Shown here: in pieces, positions 35,339 to 44,701 of the stretch
How the letters are laid out: every line of letters starts with the position of its first letter
Position numbering within the stretch: position 1 is the stretch's first letter
Made by a program: the position numbers and the translations under genes
Source: Janibacter limosus NBRC 16128
GTDB taxonomy: Bacteria; Actinomycetota; Actinomycetes; Actinomycetales; Dermatophilaceae
Direction of reading: 5' to 3'
Assembly (NCBI RefSeq): GCF_001570985.1
Contig: NZ_BCSS01000012.1
Location: 20,530 to 84,529, forward strand
Length of the DNA: 64,000 bases
The notes under the pieces: model-generated
Told to the model about the DNA's origin: nothing
What the model saw: only the letters and a program-made list of their open reading frames with translations
Databases searched by the model: none

Positions 35339-35426
35339 GGAGGATTCGCATAGTGGCCTAGTGCGCGCGCTTGGAAAGCGCGTTGAGTGAAAGCTCTCAG
35401 GGGTTCGAATCCCCTATCCTCCGCCA
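35339..35426 (+). tRNA. tRNA-Ser (GGA)
   Basis: A class II tRNA with acceptor arms GGAGGAT/ATCCTCC, anticodon loop TTGGAAA giving GGA, a long variable arm, T-loop TTCGAAT, and CCA encoded at 35424-35426. Confidence 0.97.
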
Positions 35427-35430
35427 GAGC

Positions 35431-35459
35431 AGGGCTCCGGTCGTCACGGCCGGGGCCCT
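35431..35459 (+). terminator. Hairpin after tRNA-Ser(GGA)
   Basis: AGGGCTCCGG pairs with CCGGGGCCCT (one wobble) and is followed by TTCTCTT. Confidence 0.7.
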
Positions 35460-35572
35460 TTCTCTTGTCCGGACGACACGTCTCTCGTCCGGACGTCATG
35501 GCGACCCATTCGGCGCGAAGGGGGACCGCCCGGCTTTGGTCGCAGCCCGGTGTCCACGTAGACTCTGCGATC

Positions 35573-35661
35573 GGCACCCCGCGTGGTGGTACCTCACCGA
35601 ATTCCCCCAGGGCAGGAATGCAGCAAGGGTAGGCGAGCTCTTCCAGGTACGCGGGGTGTCC
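35573..35661 (+). ncRNA. ffs: Signal recognition particle RNA, small bacterial type
   Basis: The helix-8 core is visible: CCCCCAGGGCAGGAATGC on one side and AGCAAGGGTAGGCG on the other, and the ends GGCACCCCGCG and CGCGGGGTGTCC pair. About 90 bases, the 4.5S-like form typical of actinobacteria, located upstream of dnaX as in many relatives. Exact ends are estimated from pairing. Confidence 0.9.
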
Positions 35662-35795
35662 CTGTGTGCGCACGAGGTGAGGACCTTCCCTCGGATTGTG
35701 CACGGCGCTCGGGTGGCGTAGCGCCAACTATTCCGTAGGTTGGGGTGCAGAGCGGTCGTGACCGCGACCGCGTGCCCCACCCCGAGGAGTGGATC

Positions 35796-36950
35796 ATGGA
35801 CACCTGGATCTGGATCATCATCGGCATCGTGCTGGTGCTCATCATCATCGGGATCATCGCGGCCCTCACGCGAGGTTCCAAGGCCAAGCGGATCGAGCGC
35901 GAGCGGGCCGAGGCCGAGCAGCTCCGTATGGAAGCCGCCGAGCGCGAGCGTGTGACCAGGGAGAGCCAGGCGGCTGCCGCTGCCACCGACGCGGATGCCC
36001 GCGCCGCCCAGGCCGACGCACAGCGTCAGGCCGCAGAGGCCGACCGTCAGGCAGCGGAGGCCGAGCAGCGTCGCGTCGAGGCCGAGCGCCTCGAGCAGGA
36101 GGCCCACGCCAAGTCCGAGGTCGCTGCCGAGGACCAGCGCGCCCTGGACGACAAGGTGCGCGAGGCCGATGCCAAGGACCCCGACGTGCGCACGGATGAC
36201 GACGGCAACCGGATGGGCGACCACGACCCTGACGGCGCCCGCCGGGACGACGTCGCTCGCGGTGACGCCCGGGACGGTGTCCGTGACGACGTACGCGGTG
36301 ACGAGCGCTCTGCCCACCGTGGCGGAGCGGCGGCTGCCGGTGTCGGTGGCGCGGCTGGCGCTGGCGCTCTCGCCCACGATCGTGGCGCCGACGAGCGGAG
36401 CGGCGCACGCAACGACGACGGACTGCGCAACGACGACGGCTTCCGTGATGGTAATCGCGATGGTTTCCGTGACGGCGTGATCGGCGGCGAGGACTCCTAC
36501 GCCGACGAGCCCGGCCTGACGCAGGACCCGGGCGCCCGTTCCGGCCGCCTCGACGACGAGCCGGGCGCACCTGCCGGTGTTCCCCCCATGCACGGGTCCG
36601 ACGACTCGACGCGCGGATGGGAGACCTCGGAGTCCGCCGTGGGCGGCGACCGGACCGTGAGGAACTCTGACGTCGACCAGCCGGGTACCGGTGTGGCCTC
36701 CGCCGGCGCGCCCGTCGAGCCGGCCCCCGAGACGGCGTCCGGGTGGGAGTCGTCCGACCCGACGCGGCCCGACGTCGCGCAGGACGGCGGGGACCTCCCT
36801 TCGTCCACCGACACCGAGACGACGCAGCGATCCCGCCACCTTGACCCCGAGGAGCGTCCGGTCCACGGCGAGCACGCCAAGCCCGGGCTGGTGGACAGGC
36901 TGCGCGGTAAGGTCGACGACATGCGCGGCGACGACCGTCCCCGCAGCTGA
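35796..36950 (+). CDS. Membrane-anchored coiled-coil and disordered protein
   Basis: A 384-residue protein: an N-terminal membrane helix (IWIIIGIVLVLIIIGIIAAL, about 4-23), then an Ala/Glu/Arg-rich coiled coil (about 27-130), then a long acidic disordered region with short repeats of the type NDDGFRDG (about 200-230). No enzyme motif. ATG 35796 with GAGGAG upstream is preferred over an earlier in-frame ATG. Probably a cytoplasmic-facing scaffold; function unknown. Confidence 0.75.
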   Translation: MDTWIWIIIGIVLVLIIIGIIAALTRGSKAKRIERERAEAEQLRMEAAERERVTRESQAAAAATDADARAAQADAQRQAAEADRQAAEAEQRRVEAERLEQEAHAKSEVAAEDQRALDDKVREADAKDPDVRTDDDGNRMGDHDPDGARRDDVARGDARDGVRDDVRGDERSAHRGGAAAAGVGGAAGAGALAHDRGADERSGARNDDGLRNDDGFRDGNRDGFRDGVIGGEDSYADEPGLTQDPGARSGRLDDEPGAPAGVPPMHGSDDSTRGWETSESAVGGDRTVRNSDVDQPGTGVASAGAPVEPAPETASGWESSDPTRPDVAQDGGDLPSSTDTETTQRSRHLDPEERPVHGEHAKPGLVDRLRGKVDDMRGDDRPRS

Positions 36951-36963
36951 CCTGACGACGGTT

Positions 36964-36991
36964 GGGCCCGTCACCTCCGGGTGGCGGGCCC
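36964..36991 (+). terminator. Hairpin terminator
   Basis: GGGCCCGTCACC pairs with GGTGGCGGGCCC with one wobble, 14 bases after the coiled-coil protein gene. Confidence 0.7.
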
Positions 36992-37020
36992 TCTCCGTGC
37001 CCCGACATCCAAGGAGTCTC

Positions 37021-37590
37021 GTGAAGATCGCCATCATCCTCGGCAGCACCCGTCCCGGCCGCTTCGGCGCCCAGGTCTCTGAGTGGGTCATGCAGCAGGT
37101 GGAGGGGCGTGATGACGCCGAGTACGAGCTCGTCGACCTCGCGGACTACGACCTCGACCTGCTCAACGAGCCCACGGTTCCCGGTGCGGCCAAGCGGCAG
37201 TACGACAACCCCAAGACGCGTCGGTGGAGCACCAAGATCGACGAGTTCGACGGCTATGTCTTCGTCACCCCGGAGTACAACCACGGGGTGCCGGCCGCCC
37301 TGAAGAACGCCTTTGACGTCCTCTACCCCGAGTGGGTCCACAAGGGCGCTGCCCTCGTCTCCTACGGGGCCGACGGGGGCGTGCGAGCCGTGGAGCACTG
37401 GCGCACCATCCTGGCCAATGCGCAGATGCACGTCGTGCGCGGGCAGGTCTCCTTCTCGACGATGCTCGAGGCGGAGTCGGGCGAGGACGGCGAGGTCTTC
37501 GCCCCCGCGGAGCGTCGGACCAAGGAGATCGGCAATGTCCTGCGACAGCTGACCCGACTGACCGAGGCGACCTCCTCCCTGCGTTCCTGA
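37021..37590 (+). CDS. NAD(P)H-dependent FMN reductase
   Basis: A 189-residue flavodoxin-fold protein of the SsuE/azoreductase group. IILGSTRPGRFGAQV (about 5-19) binds the FMN phosphate, and FVTPEYNHGVPAALKNAFD (about 80-98) the isoalloxazine ring. GTG start with AAGGAG six bases upstream. It reduces FMN or quinone-like acceptors with NAD(P)H. Single gene flanked by terminators. Confidence 0.92.
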   Translation: MKIAIILGSTRPGRFGAQVSEWVMQQVEGRDDAEYELVDLADYDLDLLNEPTVPGAAKRQYDNPKTRRWSTKIDEFDGYVFVTPEYNHGVPAALKNAFDVLYPEWVHKGAALVSYGADGGVRAVEHWRTILANAQMHVVRGQVSFSTMLEAESGEDGEVFAPAERRTKEIGNVLRQLTRLTEATSSLRS

Positions 37591-37621
37591 TCAGACGATC
37601 GGGCTCCTGATCGCACCATCC

Positions 37622-37653
37622 ACAGCGGCCTTCCCCACGGGGGAGGCCGCTGT
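37622..37653 (+). terminator. Hairpin terminator before dnaX
   Basis: ACAGCGGCCTTCCCC and GGGGAGGCCGCTGT pair with one bulged T. Confidence 0.75.
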
Positions 37654-37679
37654 CGTGCTCCGCACGTAGGCTCGCTCTC

Positions 37680-39848
37680 GTGAGCACCGCCCTGTACCGC
37701 CGCTACCGTCCTGAGTCCTTCGCCGACGTCATCGGGCAGGAGCACGTCACCGAGCCCCTGATGCAGGCACTGCGCTCGGGGCGCGTCAACCACGCCTACC
37801 TCTTCTCCGGCCCGCGCGGCTGTGGCAAGACGACGAGCGCGCGCATCCTGGCGCGCTGTCTCAACTGTGAGCAGGGTCCGACGCCGATCCCGTGCGGCGA
37901 GTGCGACTCGTGCACTGCCCTGGCGCGTGGAGGCGCGGGCACGGTCGATGTCATCGAGATCGACGCAGCGAGCCACGGTGGTGTCGACGACGCCCGTGAC
38001 CTGCGCGAGCGTGCCTCCTTCGGCCCGGCCCAGAGCCGCTACAAGATCTACATCATCGACGAGGCGCACATGGTGACGCCGCAGGGCTTCAACGCCCTGC
38101 TCAAGATCGTCGAGGAGCCACCCGAGCACGTGAAGTTCATCTTCGCGACGACCGAGCCGGAGAAGGTCATCGGCACGATCCGCTCACGTACCCACCACTA
38201 CCCCTTCCGGCTGGTCCCGCCCGCGCGGTTGCAGGACTACATGGCCGAGCTCTGCACTGCCGAGGGCGTGCAGGTCGAGCCCGGCGTGCTCTCCTTCGTC
38301 GTGCGGGCCGGCGGCGGATCGGTGCGTGACTCGCTCTCCGTCCTCGACCAGCTCATGGCCGGCAGCGACGCGCAGGGCCTGACCTACGAGCGGGCCGCGG
38401 CCCTGCTCGGCTTCACCGACGCCGAGCTGCTCGACTCGGCTGTGACGGCCTTCGGCGCGGGCGATGCCGCAGGTGTCTTCAAGGTCATCGACTCAGTCAT
38501 CGAGACCGGCCTGGACCCACGGCGCTTCGTCGAGGACCTGCTCGAGCGGTTCCGCGACCTCATCGTCGTGGCGGCGGCGCCCGACGGCGCAGCAGCCATC
38601 CTGCGTGGACTGCCCGGTGACCAGATCGAGCGGATGCGGCAGCAGTCCGCTGTCTTTGGTGCGGCATCCCTCTCGCGCGCAGCGGACATCGTCAACGCCG
38701 GACTGACCGAGATGACCGGCGCGACCTCACCCCGCGTCCAGCTGGAGATCATCGCGGCCCGTGTCCTGCTGCCGGCAGCGGCCGGCGAGTCCGGATACGC
38801 GGCGCGCCTGGACCGCTTGGAGCGACGGCTCGACGTCGGGGGAGTGCCCACCGGAGACGGCGGCGCTGCACCGGCTGTGCAGCGCCGCCCGACACCGGCA
38901 CCGGCACCTGCATCCGCACCCGCACCCGCACCTGCCGCGCAGCCGGCCCCAGCGCCTGCAGTTGAACCTTCCGCAGAGCCGGCGGCGGTGTCTGCGCAGT
39001 CATCACAGCAGTCGGACGCCACGGAGCCAGCGGCTGCATCCGCGCCGGTCGACTCGATGCCACCGCGTCAGGAAGCCGCGCCGCAGGTCGACCCCGCACC
39101 CGCACCCGCGGCTCCGGTGGTGCCCGAGCGCCCGGTGACACAGGAGCCAGCGGTCGGCGAGGCCGCGCCCGCAGTGGGTGGGATCGACGTCGAGGCCCTG
39201 CGGCGCAGCTGGCCCGATGTGCTCGGTCGGATCTACCAGATGCGTCGAGCCACCTGGACCTTCCTCTCCGAGCACGCCCAGGTGCTCAGCTACGACGGCC
39301 AGCGCCTGGTGCTCGGCATCTCGACGGTGGGTCTGGCCAATGCCTTCCGCATGGGCTCCCACGCGGAGGTCGTGCGACAAGCGCTCATCGACACCCTCGG
39401 GGTGGACGCCCGGGTCGAGGGCACGCTGCATGACATCGGCGCCATGCCCGCGGGTGGTGGGTCGCAGGCCACGAGTGCCCCCGCTTCCGCGTCCACCGCT
39501 GCCGGTGGTGGCGGCGGTGGATCGGCCGCTCAGAGCGCGGCCGCAGGACCGCGCCAGAGCGCGCCCCCCAGTGATGTGGGGGTCGCCGCGCCCTCCGGGG
39601 GGCCTTCCGGGTCATCCGAGCCTGACTGGGGGAGTGGCCCCGCCAATGCGTCCTCTGCGCCTGCATGGGCAACCGCAGCACCCACACCCGCTCCGGAGGT
39701 TCCGAGCTCACCGCCGGAGCCCGCAGCGCCCCGCGAGCCGGATGATTCCTCGGTCAGTGACGACGACGAGGACATCGTCGACGCTGGTGCGGCCGGCCCG
39801 GCAGTCATCGAACGGATCCTCGGCGGCACGGTCATTCGCGAGGAGTGA
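37680..39848 (+). CDS. dnaX: DNA polymerase III subunit gamma/tau
   Basis: A 722-residue clamp-loader subunit. Walker A GPRGCGKT is at 44-51, the zinc module has four Cys in LARCLNCEQGPTPIPCGECD, and Walker B IIDEAHM follows near 125. The AAA+ and collar domains end near 370; a long Ala/Pro-rich linker (about 395-500) leads to the tau-specific C-terminal domain contacting the polymerase. GTG start. No slippery A-run for a programmed frameshift was noticed. Followed by recR, the usual actinobacterial order. Confidence 0.96.
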   Translation: MSTALYRRYRPESFADVIGQEHVTEPLMQALRSGRVNHAYLFSGPRGCGKTTSARILARCLNCEQGPTPIPCGECDSCTALARGGAGTVDVIEIDAASHGGVDDARDLRERASFGPAQSRYKIYIIDEAHMVTPQGFNALLKIVEEPPEHVKFIFATTEPEKVIGTIRSRTHHYPFRLVPPARLQDYMAELCTAEGVQVEPGVLSFVVRAGGGSVRDSLSVLDQLMAGSDAQGLTYERAAALLGFTDAELLDSAVTAFGAGDAAGVFKVIDSVIETGLDPRRFVEDLLERFRDLIVVAAAPDGAAAILRGLPGDQIERMRQQSAVFGAASLSRAADIVNAGLTEMTGATSPRVQLEIIAARVLLPAAAGESGYAARLDRLERRLDVGGVPTGDGGAAPAVQRRPTPAPAPASAPAPAPAAQPAPAPAVEPSAEPAAVSAQSSQQSDATEPAAASAPVDSMPPRQEAAPQVDPAPAPAAPVVPERPVTQEPAVGEAAPAVGGIDVEALRRSWPDVLGRIYQMRRATWTFLSEHAQVLSYDGQRLVLGISTVGLANAFRMGSHAEVVRQALIDTLGVDARVEGTLHDIGAMPAGGGSQATSAPASASTAAGGGGGGSAAQSAAAGPRQSAPPSDVGVAAPSGGPSGSSEPDWGSGPANASSAPAWATAAPTPAPEVPSSPPEPAAPREPDDSSVSDDDEDIVDAGAAGPAVIERILGGTVIREE

Positions 39849-39903
39849 CCGGCGCGCCGCCTCGGTGTCCCACGGCGTCGGTGGTTCGGCGTAGGGTCAA
39901 GGC

Positions 39904-40503
39904 GTGTACGAAGGCGTGGTCCAGGACCTGATCGACGAGCTCGGGAGACTCCCCGGCGTCGGTCCCAAGAGTGCCCAGAGGATCGCCTTCCACCTGCTGC
40001 AAGCCGATCCGCAGGATGTGCAGCGGCTGGTCCAGACGCTCAGCGACGTCAAGGACAAGGTCACCTTCTGCGAGACCTGCGGCAATGTTGCCGAGGGGGC
40101 GCAGTGCCGCATCTGCGCCGACCCCCGACGTGACGCGACCGCGATCTGTGTCGTCGAGGAGCCCAAGGACGTCGTGGCGATCGAGCGGACCCGTGAGTTC
40201 CGCGGCCGCTATCACGTCCTCGGTGGCGCCATCAGCCCGATGGACGGTGTCGGTCCGGACGACCTGCGCTTCACCGAGCTCATGGCGCGACTGTCCGACG
40301 GCGATGTCGCCGAGGTCATCATCGCCACGGACCCCAACCTCGAGGGCGAGGCGACGGCGTCCTACACGGCGCGGCTGCTGTCCCCCTTCGACATCAGAGT
40401 CACCCGCTTGGCCTCCGGCCTCCCGGTCGGAGGCGACCTCGAGTACGCCGACGAGGTCACCCTGGGCCGGGCCTTCGAGGGGAGGAAGTTGCTCAATGCC
40501 TGA
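39904..40503 (+). CDS. recR: Recombination mediator RecR
   Basis: A 199-residue protein acting with RecO and RecF to load RecA on SSB-coated gaps. The helix-hairpin-helix [19 protein letters not shown] (about 13-31), the zinc finger [16 protein letters not shown] (57-72) and the Toprim domain ([12 protein letters not shown]) are intact. GTG start. Overlaps the next gene by 8 bases. Confidence 0.97.
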   Translation: MYEGVVQDLIDELGRLPGVGPKSAQRIAFHLLQADPQDVQRLVQTLSDVKDKVTFCETCGNVAEGAQCRICADPRRDATAICVVEEPKDVVAIERTREFRGRYHVLGGAISPMDGVGPDDLRFTELMARLSDGDVAEVIIATDPNLEGEATASYTARLLSPFDIRVTRLASGLPVGGDLEYADEVTLGRAFEGRKLLNA

Positions 40504-41050
40504 TGAGACCACCCTGCTCGCGGACGAGTGCGCGGCTGAGGCCCGCACGTGGCTGGCCACCGTCGCTGACATCGCCTCCGGTGCCGCGCCGGAGAGCGCC
40601 ATCCCCCTCCTGCTCCTCACGACCAGCCAGGTGCAGCTGGTCGGCGCGCGTCTCGGCGCGATCGCCGATGTGGTGCTTGATGAGCGCTTCGAGCGCGACC
40701 CCGGACCGGACACGGAGCTCGACCCCCTGAGGGTGGGTCTGGCCCAGCTCCTCGAGGGGATCGACGAGTACGCGGACGTCGTCGACCCGGTGACCTCCGT
40801 CGAGACCACGACGGGGTCCCTGAGCAATGACCTGGCGGATGTCGCCGCGGCCCTGGCCCACGGGCTGGCGCACCATGACGCCGGCCGACCGGTCGAAGCC
40901 CTGTGGTGGTGGCAGTACAGCTACCTCGCCGACTGGGGGGACCGTGCCGCGATGGCCGTGCGGGTGCTGCAGACCCTCCTGGCGCACCTGCGCCTCGACG
41001 CCGACGCCGACGTGGTCGGCGAGGCTGAGTTCGACGCGCTCCATCCCTGA
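40496..41050 (+). CDS. DUF5063 family protein
   Basis: A 184-residue, mostly helical acidic protein with the conserved [20 protein letters not shown] near residues 142-161. The family is known only from its place beside recR in actinobacteria. ATG 40496 overlaps the end of recR by 8 bases, so translation is coupled. Function unknown; a role with RecR is inference from context. Confidence 0.85.
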   Translation: MPDETTLLADECAAEARTWLATVADIASGAAPESAIPLLLLTTSQVQLVGARLGAIADVVLDERFERDPGPDTELDPLRVGLAQLLEGIDEYADVVDPVTSVETTTGSLSNDLADVAAALAHGLAHHDAGRPVEALWWWQYSYLADWGDRAAMAVRVLQTLLAHLRLDADADVVGEAEFDALHP

Positions 41051-41253
41051 CGAACCCCCAGGCCGTCGGGTGTCGCAGATCTCATCGACAGCAGAGCAGC
41101 CCGTCAGCGCGCGTGCTCCAACGTCACGTCTGGGTCTCGACGGGCATCTGTTGGATGGACGCGACGGGGGCCCGCCCGCTCCGGTCGTTATCCTCTAAGG
41201 GCCGCGCCGGTCCGAGTCCGGGCCGGACCCGCGAACAATTCACGGAGCCTTCC

Positions 41254-42528
41254 TTGAGTCTGGTTGTCCAAAAGTACGGCGGATCGTCGCTGGCTGATGC
41301 CGAGAGCATCAAGCGCGTCGCACACCGCATCGTCGAAACCAAAAAGGCCGGTAACGACGTGTGTGTCGTCGTCTCTGCCATGGGAGACACGACCGACGAG
41401 CTGCTCGACCTCGCCGAGCAGGTCTCCCCCGTCCCGCCGCCCCGCGAGATGGACATGCTCCTGACCGCTGGCGAGCGCATGTCCATGGCACTCGTCGCCA
41501 TGGCCATCGCGGACCTGGGGCACAGTGTGCGGTCCTTCACCGGCAGTCAGGCCGGCGTCATCACCGATGCCTCGCACGGCAAGGCCAAGATCATCGACGT
41601 GACGCCAGGCCGGATCACCGAGGCCCTGGGCAAGAAGCACATCGTCATCGTCGCCGGGTTTCAGGGCGTCAGCCAGGGCACCAAGGAGATCACGACCCTC
41701 GGTCGTGGCGGCTCGGACACGACCGCCGTGGCGCTGGCTGCGGCCCTCGAGGCCGATGTGTGTGAGATCTACACAGACGTGGACGGCATCTTCACCGCCG
41801 ACCCGCGGATCGTGTCCGCGGCCCACAAGATTGACCGCATCTCCCACGACGAGATGCTCGAGATGGCAGCCAGCGGCGCCAAGATCCTGCATCTGCGGTG
41901 CGTCGAGTACGCGCGCCGCTTCAACATGCCCATCCACGTGCGTTCGTCCTTCTCCTCGAAGGAAGGCACGTGGGTCCTGCCCCCCGACACTGAAGGAACC
42001 GAGGACATGGAAGAACCGATCATCGCCGGAGTCGCCCACGACGACAGCGAGGCCAAGATCACCGTCGTCGGTGTGCCGGACCAGCCGGGCCGCGCCGGCC
42101 AGATCTTCACGACCGTCGCCGAGGCGCAGGTCAACATCGACATGATCGTGCAAAACGTGTCCGAGGCAGACACGTTGCGCACCGACATCTCCTTCACCCT
42201 GCCGATGTCCGATGGCCAGGTGGCGGTCGAGGCGCTCATGCGCACCAAGGAGGAGGTCGGCTTCGAGTCGATCCAGTACGACGACCAGATCGGCAAGCTC
42301 TCGCTCGTCGGCGCCGGCATGCGTACCAACCCGGGGGTCTCCGCGACCTTCTTCCGGGCGCTGGCCGAGGCCGGGGTCAACATCGAGATGATCTCCACCT
42401 CGGAGATCCGCATCTCGGTCGTCACGCGCGCCGACCAGCTCAACGACGCGCTCCAGGCACTGCACACCGCCTTCGGTCTGGACTCCGACGACGGAGAAGC
42501 GATCGTCTACGGGGGCACCGGCCGGTGA
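41254..42528 (+). CDS. ask: Aspartate kinase, alpha subunit
   Basis: A 424-residue enzyme phosphorylating aspartate, the first step to lysine, threonine, methionine and diaminopimelate. [13 protein letters not shown] (6-18), GFQGVSQGT and [12 protein letters not shown] form the kinase site; two ACT domains (about 265-420) bind feedback inhibitors Lys and Thr. The start is TTG at 41254 with ACGGAG six bases upstream, matching the family N-terminus; an in-frame ATG far upstream has no homology. An internal start for the beta subunit lies in frame (42007). Overlaps the Asd-like gene by 4 bases. Confidence 0.95.
   Translation: MSLVVQKYGGSSLADAESIKRVAHRIVETKKAGNDVCVVVSAMGDTTDELLDLAEQVSPVPPPREMDMLLTAGERMSMALVAMAIADLGHSVRSFTGSQAGVITDASHGKAKIIDVTPGRITEALGKKHIVIVAGFQGVSQGTKEITTLGRGGSDTTAVALAAALEADVCEIYTDVDGIFTADPRIVSAAHKIDRISHDEMLEMAASGAKILHLRCVEYARRFNMPIHVRSSFSSKEGTWVLPPDTEGTEDMEEPIIAGVAHDDSEAKITVVGVPDQPGRAGQIFTTVAEAQVNIDMIVQNVSEADTLRTDISFTLPMSDGQVAVEALMRTKEEVGFESIQYDDQIGKLSLVGAGMRTNPGVSATFFRALAEAGVNIEMISTSEIRISVVTRADQLNDALQALHTAFGLDSDDGEAIVYGGTGR
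42007..42528 (+). CDS. ask: Aspartate kinase, beta subunit (internal start)
   Basis: An in-frame ATG at 42007 ([18 protein letters not shown]), preceded by GAAGGAACC and GAGGA, would give a 173-residue protein made only of the two ACT domains. In Corynebacterium and Bacillus such an internal start yields the beta chain of the alpha2beta2 kinase. The position matches those cases; use here is inferred. Confidence 0.65.
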   Translation: MEEPIIAGVAHDDSEAKITVVGVPDQPGRAGQIFTTVAEAQVNIDMIVQNVSEADTLRTDISFTLPMSDGQVAVEALMRTKEEVGFESIQYDDQIGKLSLVGAGMRTNPGVSATFFRALAEAGVNIEMISTSEIRISVVTRADQLNDALQALHTAFGLDSDDGEAIVYGGTGR

Positions 42529-43604
42529 GCCCTCTCCCGTCGCCTTCCATCCGGCCCACGCTGGCCCTAGTGGGGGCGACGGGGCGCTTCGCGGAGGCGA
42601 TCGTCTCTGCGTTGGCCCTGCGTGACGACACGTGGGGCGAGATCCGTCTGCTGGCGCCCGGCATGAGCACGCGGACGCTGAGCATCCGTGGCCAGGAGCA
42701 GCCGATCGAGGTGCTGCGCGAGGACTCCTTCGACGGTGTCGACATCGCTCTGTTCAACCTCGCTCCCCAGATCACCCATGAGTGGACCGCAGTCGCGGTC
42801 GGTGCCGGCGCGGTCGTCGTGGACGCCAGCGCGGCCCACCGCGCCGACCCCGACGTCCCACTCGTGGTGCCGGGGATCAACTCCGAGTTCGTCGCACAGC
42901 GGCCCAAGGGCGTGGTGGCCCTGCCCGGTCCGGTGACATGGGGTCTGATCGATGCGGCCCATGTCCTGCACCAGGGCTGGGAGCTGCAGCACCTCGTCGT
43001 CACCGGACTGATCGCTGCGGTGTCCAAGTCGGACCGTGGGGTCGCGCGGCTGCGCGAGGAGATGTACACCGTCGCGGCCGATCCGGCCATCGGGCAGCAT
43101 CCCGGGGACGTGCGGGCCGCGGTCTCGGACCTGCCCGTCGCCTCCCCGTTCCCTGCCCCCCTGGCGCTCAACGTCATCCCGTGGGTCGGGCATGCCGACG
43201 AAGGGGGTTACACCTCCGCCGAGCTCGCGGTGAGCGAGGAGGTGCGCAAGGTCCTTGGCCTGCACGACACCGTCCCCGTCGTCGTCACCCTCGTCCAGGT
43301 GCCGGTCGTCCAGGCGCACTCGATGGCGCTGCACGCCCGATGCGCGCGGCCGATCACGATCGACAAGGTACGTCAGGCCTGCATCGCGGCACCGGCTCTG
43401 GTCCACCTCGACGAGCAGACGGGGGAGGTGCCGACCCCTGTCGACAGTGTCGGCATCGACCCGCGCTTCGTCGGGCGGATCCGTCAGCCCAAGGGCGCCG
43501 GGCATCACGTCGACCTCTTCGTCAGCGCCGACACGACCCGTCGTGGGGCCAGTGCCATGCTCCTCGTCGCCGATCTCCTCCGCGACGAGATGGCCGCTTC
43601 CTGA
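42525..43604 (+). CDS. Aspartate-semialdehyde dehydrogenase-like protein without the catalytic cysteine
   Basis: A 359-residue protein with the fold of aspartate-semialdehyde dehydrogenase: a dinucleotide motif [13 protein letters not shown] (13-25), [20 protein letters not shown] (100-119) and the later [15 protein letters not shown] with the conserved histidine. The family's catalytic NPNC(S/T)T is replaced by LPGPVT at 133-138, so the nucleophilic Cys is Pro136. It is therefore unlikely to be the active Asd, and resembles Usg-1-type homologues. The GTG start overlaps ask by 4 bases, the place normally held by asd. An active asd must be elsewhere. Confidence 0.8.
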   Translation: MSPLPSPSIRPTLALVGATGRFAEAIVSALALRDDTWGEIRLLAPGMSTRTLSIRGQEQPIEVLREDSFDGVDIALFNLAPQITHEWTAVAVGAGAVVVDASAAHRADPDVPLVVPGINSEFVAQRPKGVVALPGPVTWGLIDAAHVLHQGWELQHLVVTGLIAAVSKSDRGVARLREEMYTVAADPAIGQHPGDVRAAVSDLPVASPFPAPLALNVIPWVGHADEGGYTSAELAVSEEVRKVLGLHDTVPVVVTLVQVPVVQAHSMALHARCARPITIDKVRQACIAAPALVHLDEQTGEVPTPVDSVGIDPRFVGRIRQPKGAGHHVDLFVSADTTRRGASAMLLVADLLRDEMAAS

Positions 43605-43696
43605 AGGTTCTCTCCGTGCACCCGCAACCGCCGGGGGCCTCCAGGCGTCTTGGGTGATGACGACCAGATCGGTCTCAGTCCGGGAACGATCCACGT

Positions 43697-43741
43697 GTGT
43701 GACTTGTGTGACTGGTGTGGTCAGAGTGACTCTGTGAGCCA
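43697..43741 (+). repeat. Five 9-base tandem repeats upstream of the double LytR_C gene
   Basis: GTGTGACTT, GTGTGACTG, GTGTGGTCA, GAGTGACTC and TGTGAGCCA follow each other without gaps, 30-70 bases before the ATG at 43770. The repeats weaken in order. They could be a multimeric regulator site; no known consensus is recognised. Confidence 0.6.
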
Positions 43742-43769
43742 CGTACACTTGTGGTAGGGGAAGAACCAG

Positions 43770-44699
43770 ATGAAGGACAGGGGTCAGCACGTGGATGAGC
43801 ACTCCGACGACACGCCGATCTCGTACCGGGTCGTGGGTTTTGACGAGCTCGAGGGCGCGGCCGCGGCACACTACCGCCGTCAGCGGCGCCGTCGCCTCCT
43901 GCTCTTCGTGACCCTGCCCGGGCTGGTCCTCGGCACCGCGACGGTGGCGACGGCATACGGCACGGGCCTCATCGGCACCCCGGCGGTGACCTGTGAGCCG
44001 ATCTCGCAGCCGGCGCCGGCGCGGGACTCCTTCGAGGTCACCTTGCTCAACAGCAATGACACCGACGGCCTCGGCAGCGAGATCGCCCGCGAGCTGACGC
44101 TGCGTGACTTCAACATCGCCTCCGTCGGCAATGCCGACAGCTCCGTCTACGTCAAGGGCGCAGCCACGATCTACTACGGCTCGGAGGGGCGGGACAACGC
44201 CCTGCTCCTGCAGAAGCAGATCCCGGGCTCCAAGACGTGGAACGACGCCCGTCCCGGCGACAGTGTCCAGCTCATCCTCGGTTATGGCTTCGACAAGCTC
44301 GTCTCCGAGCCCGACCCGCCGTTGCCGGCGCCGTCGGAGATCAAGGTCAACGTCTACAACACGACGTGGCAGGAAGGCCTGGCGTCGCAGGCCGCTGGCG
44401 ACCTCAAGGAGCGTGACTTCACGATCGGCAAGACGGGCAATGACCCCCAGATGAGCTTCCTCGAGGACGAGGTGGCCATCATCCGCTTCGGCCCGGAGGG
44501 CCAGCGTTCGGCCAAGCGGCTTGCGCAGCAGATCTCCGGCGTGCAGCTGCAGAAGGACGACCGCACCGATGCGACCGTCTCGCTCGTCCTCGGCAACAAG
44601 TACAAGGGTCTGAAGTCGGCGTCGTCGGTCCCCGACGTCAAGCCGTACGTGCGACCTGCGGAGACGATCCAAAAGCCCTGCACGCCTGCCAAGAAGTGA
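43770..44699 (+). CDS. Membrane protein with two LytR_C domains
   Basis: A 309-residue protein: basic cytoplasmic tail (RRQRRRRLLL), one membrane helix (about 44-66), then two LytR_C domains in tandem (about 88-180 and 190-285; EVTLLNSNDTDGLGSEIA and KVNVYNTTWQEGLASQAA). The tail is basic and holds a Cys. No LCP catalytic domain. ATG 43770 has GGGGAAG upstream; GTG 43791 is an alternative. Probably acts on the outer face of the membrane with a cell-wall enzyme. Its stop overlaps or abuts pfk. Confidence 0.85.
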   Translation: MKDRGQHVDEHSDDTPISYRVVGFDELEGAAAAHYRRQRRRRLLLFVTLPGLVLGTATVATAYGTGLIGTPAVTCEPISQPAPARDSFEVTLLNSNDTDGLGSEIARELTLRDFNIASVGNADSSVYVKGAATIYYGSEGRDNALLLQKQIPGSKTWNDARPGDSVQLILGYGFDKLVSEPDPPLPAPSEIKVNVYNTTWQEGLASQAAGDLKERDFTIGKTGNDPQMSFLEDEVAIIRFGPEGQRSAKRLAQQISGVQLQKDDRTDATVSLVLGNKYKGLKSASSVPDVKPYVRPAETIQKPCTPAKK

Positions 44700-44701
44700 G
44701 C

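Noticed and set aside
38800..39700. Programmed frameshift in dnaX
   Set aside because: No A-rich slippery run was seen; the repetitive part encodes an Ala/Pro linker.
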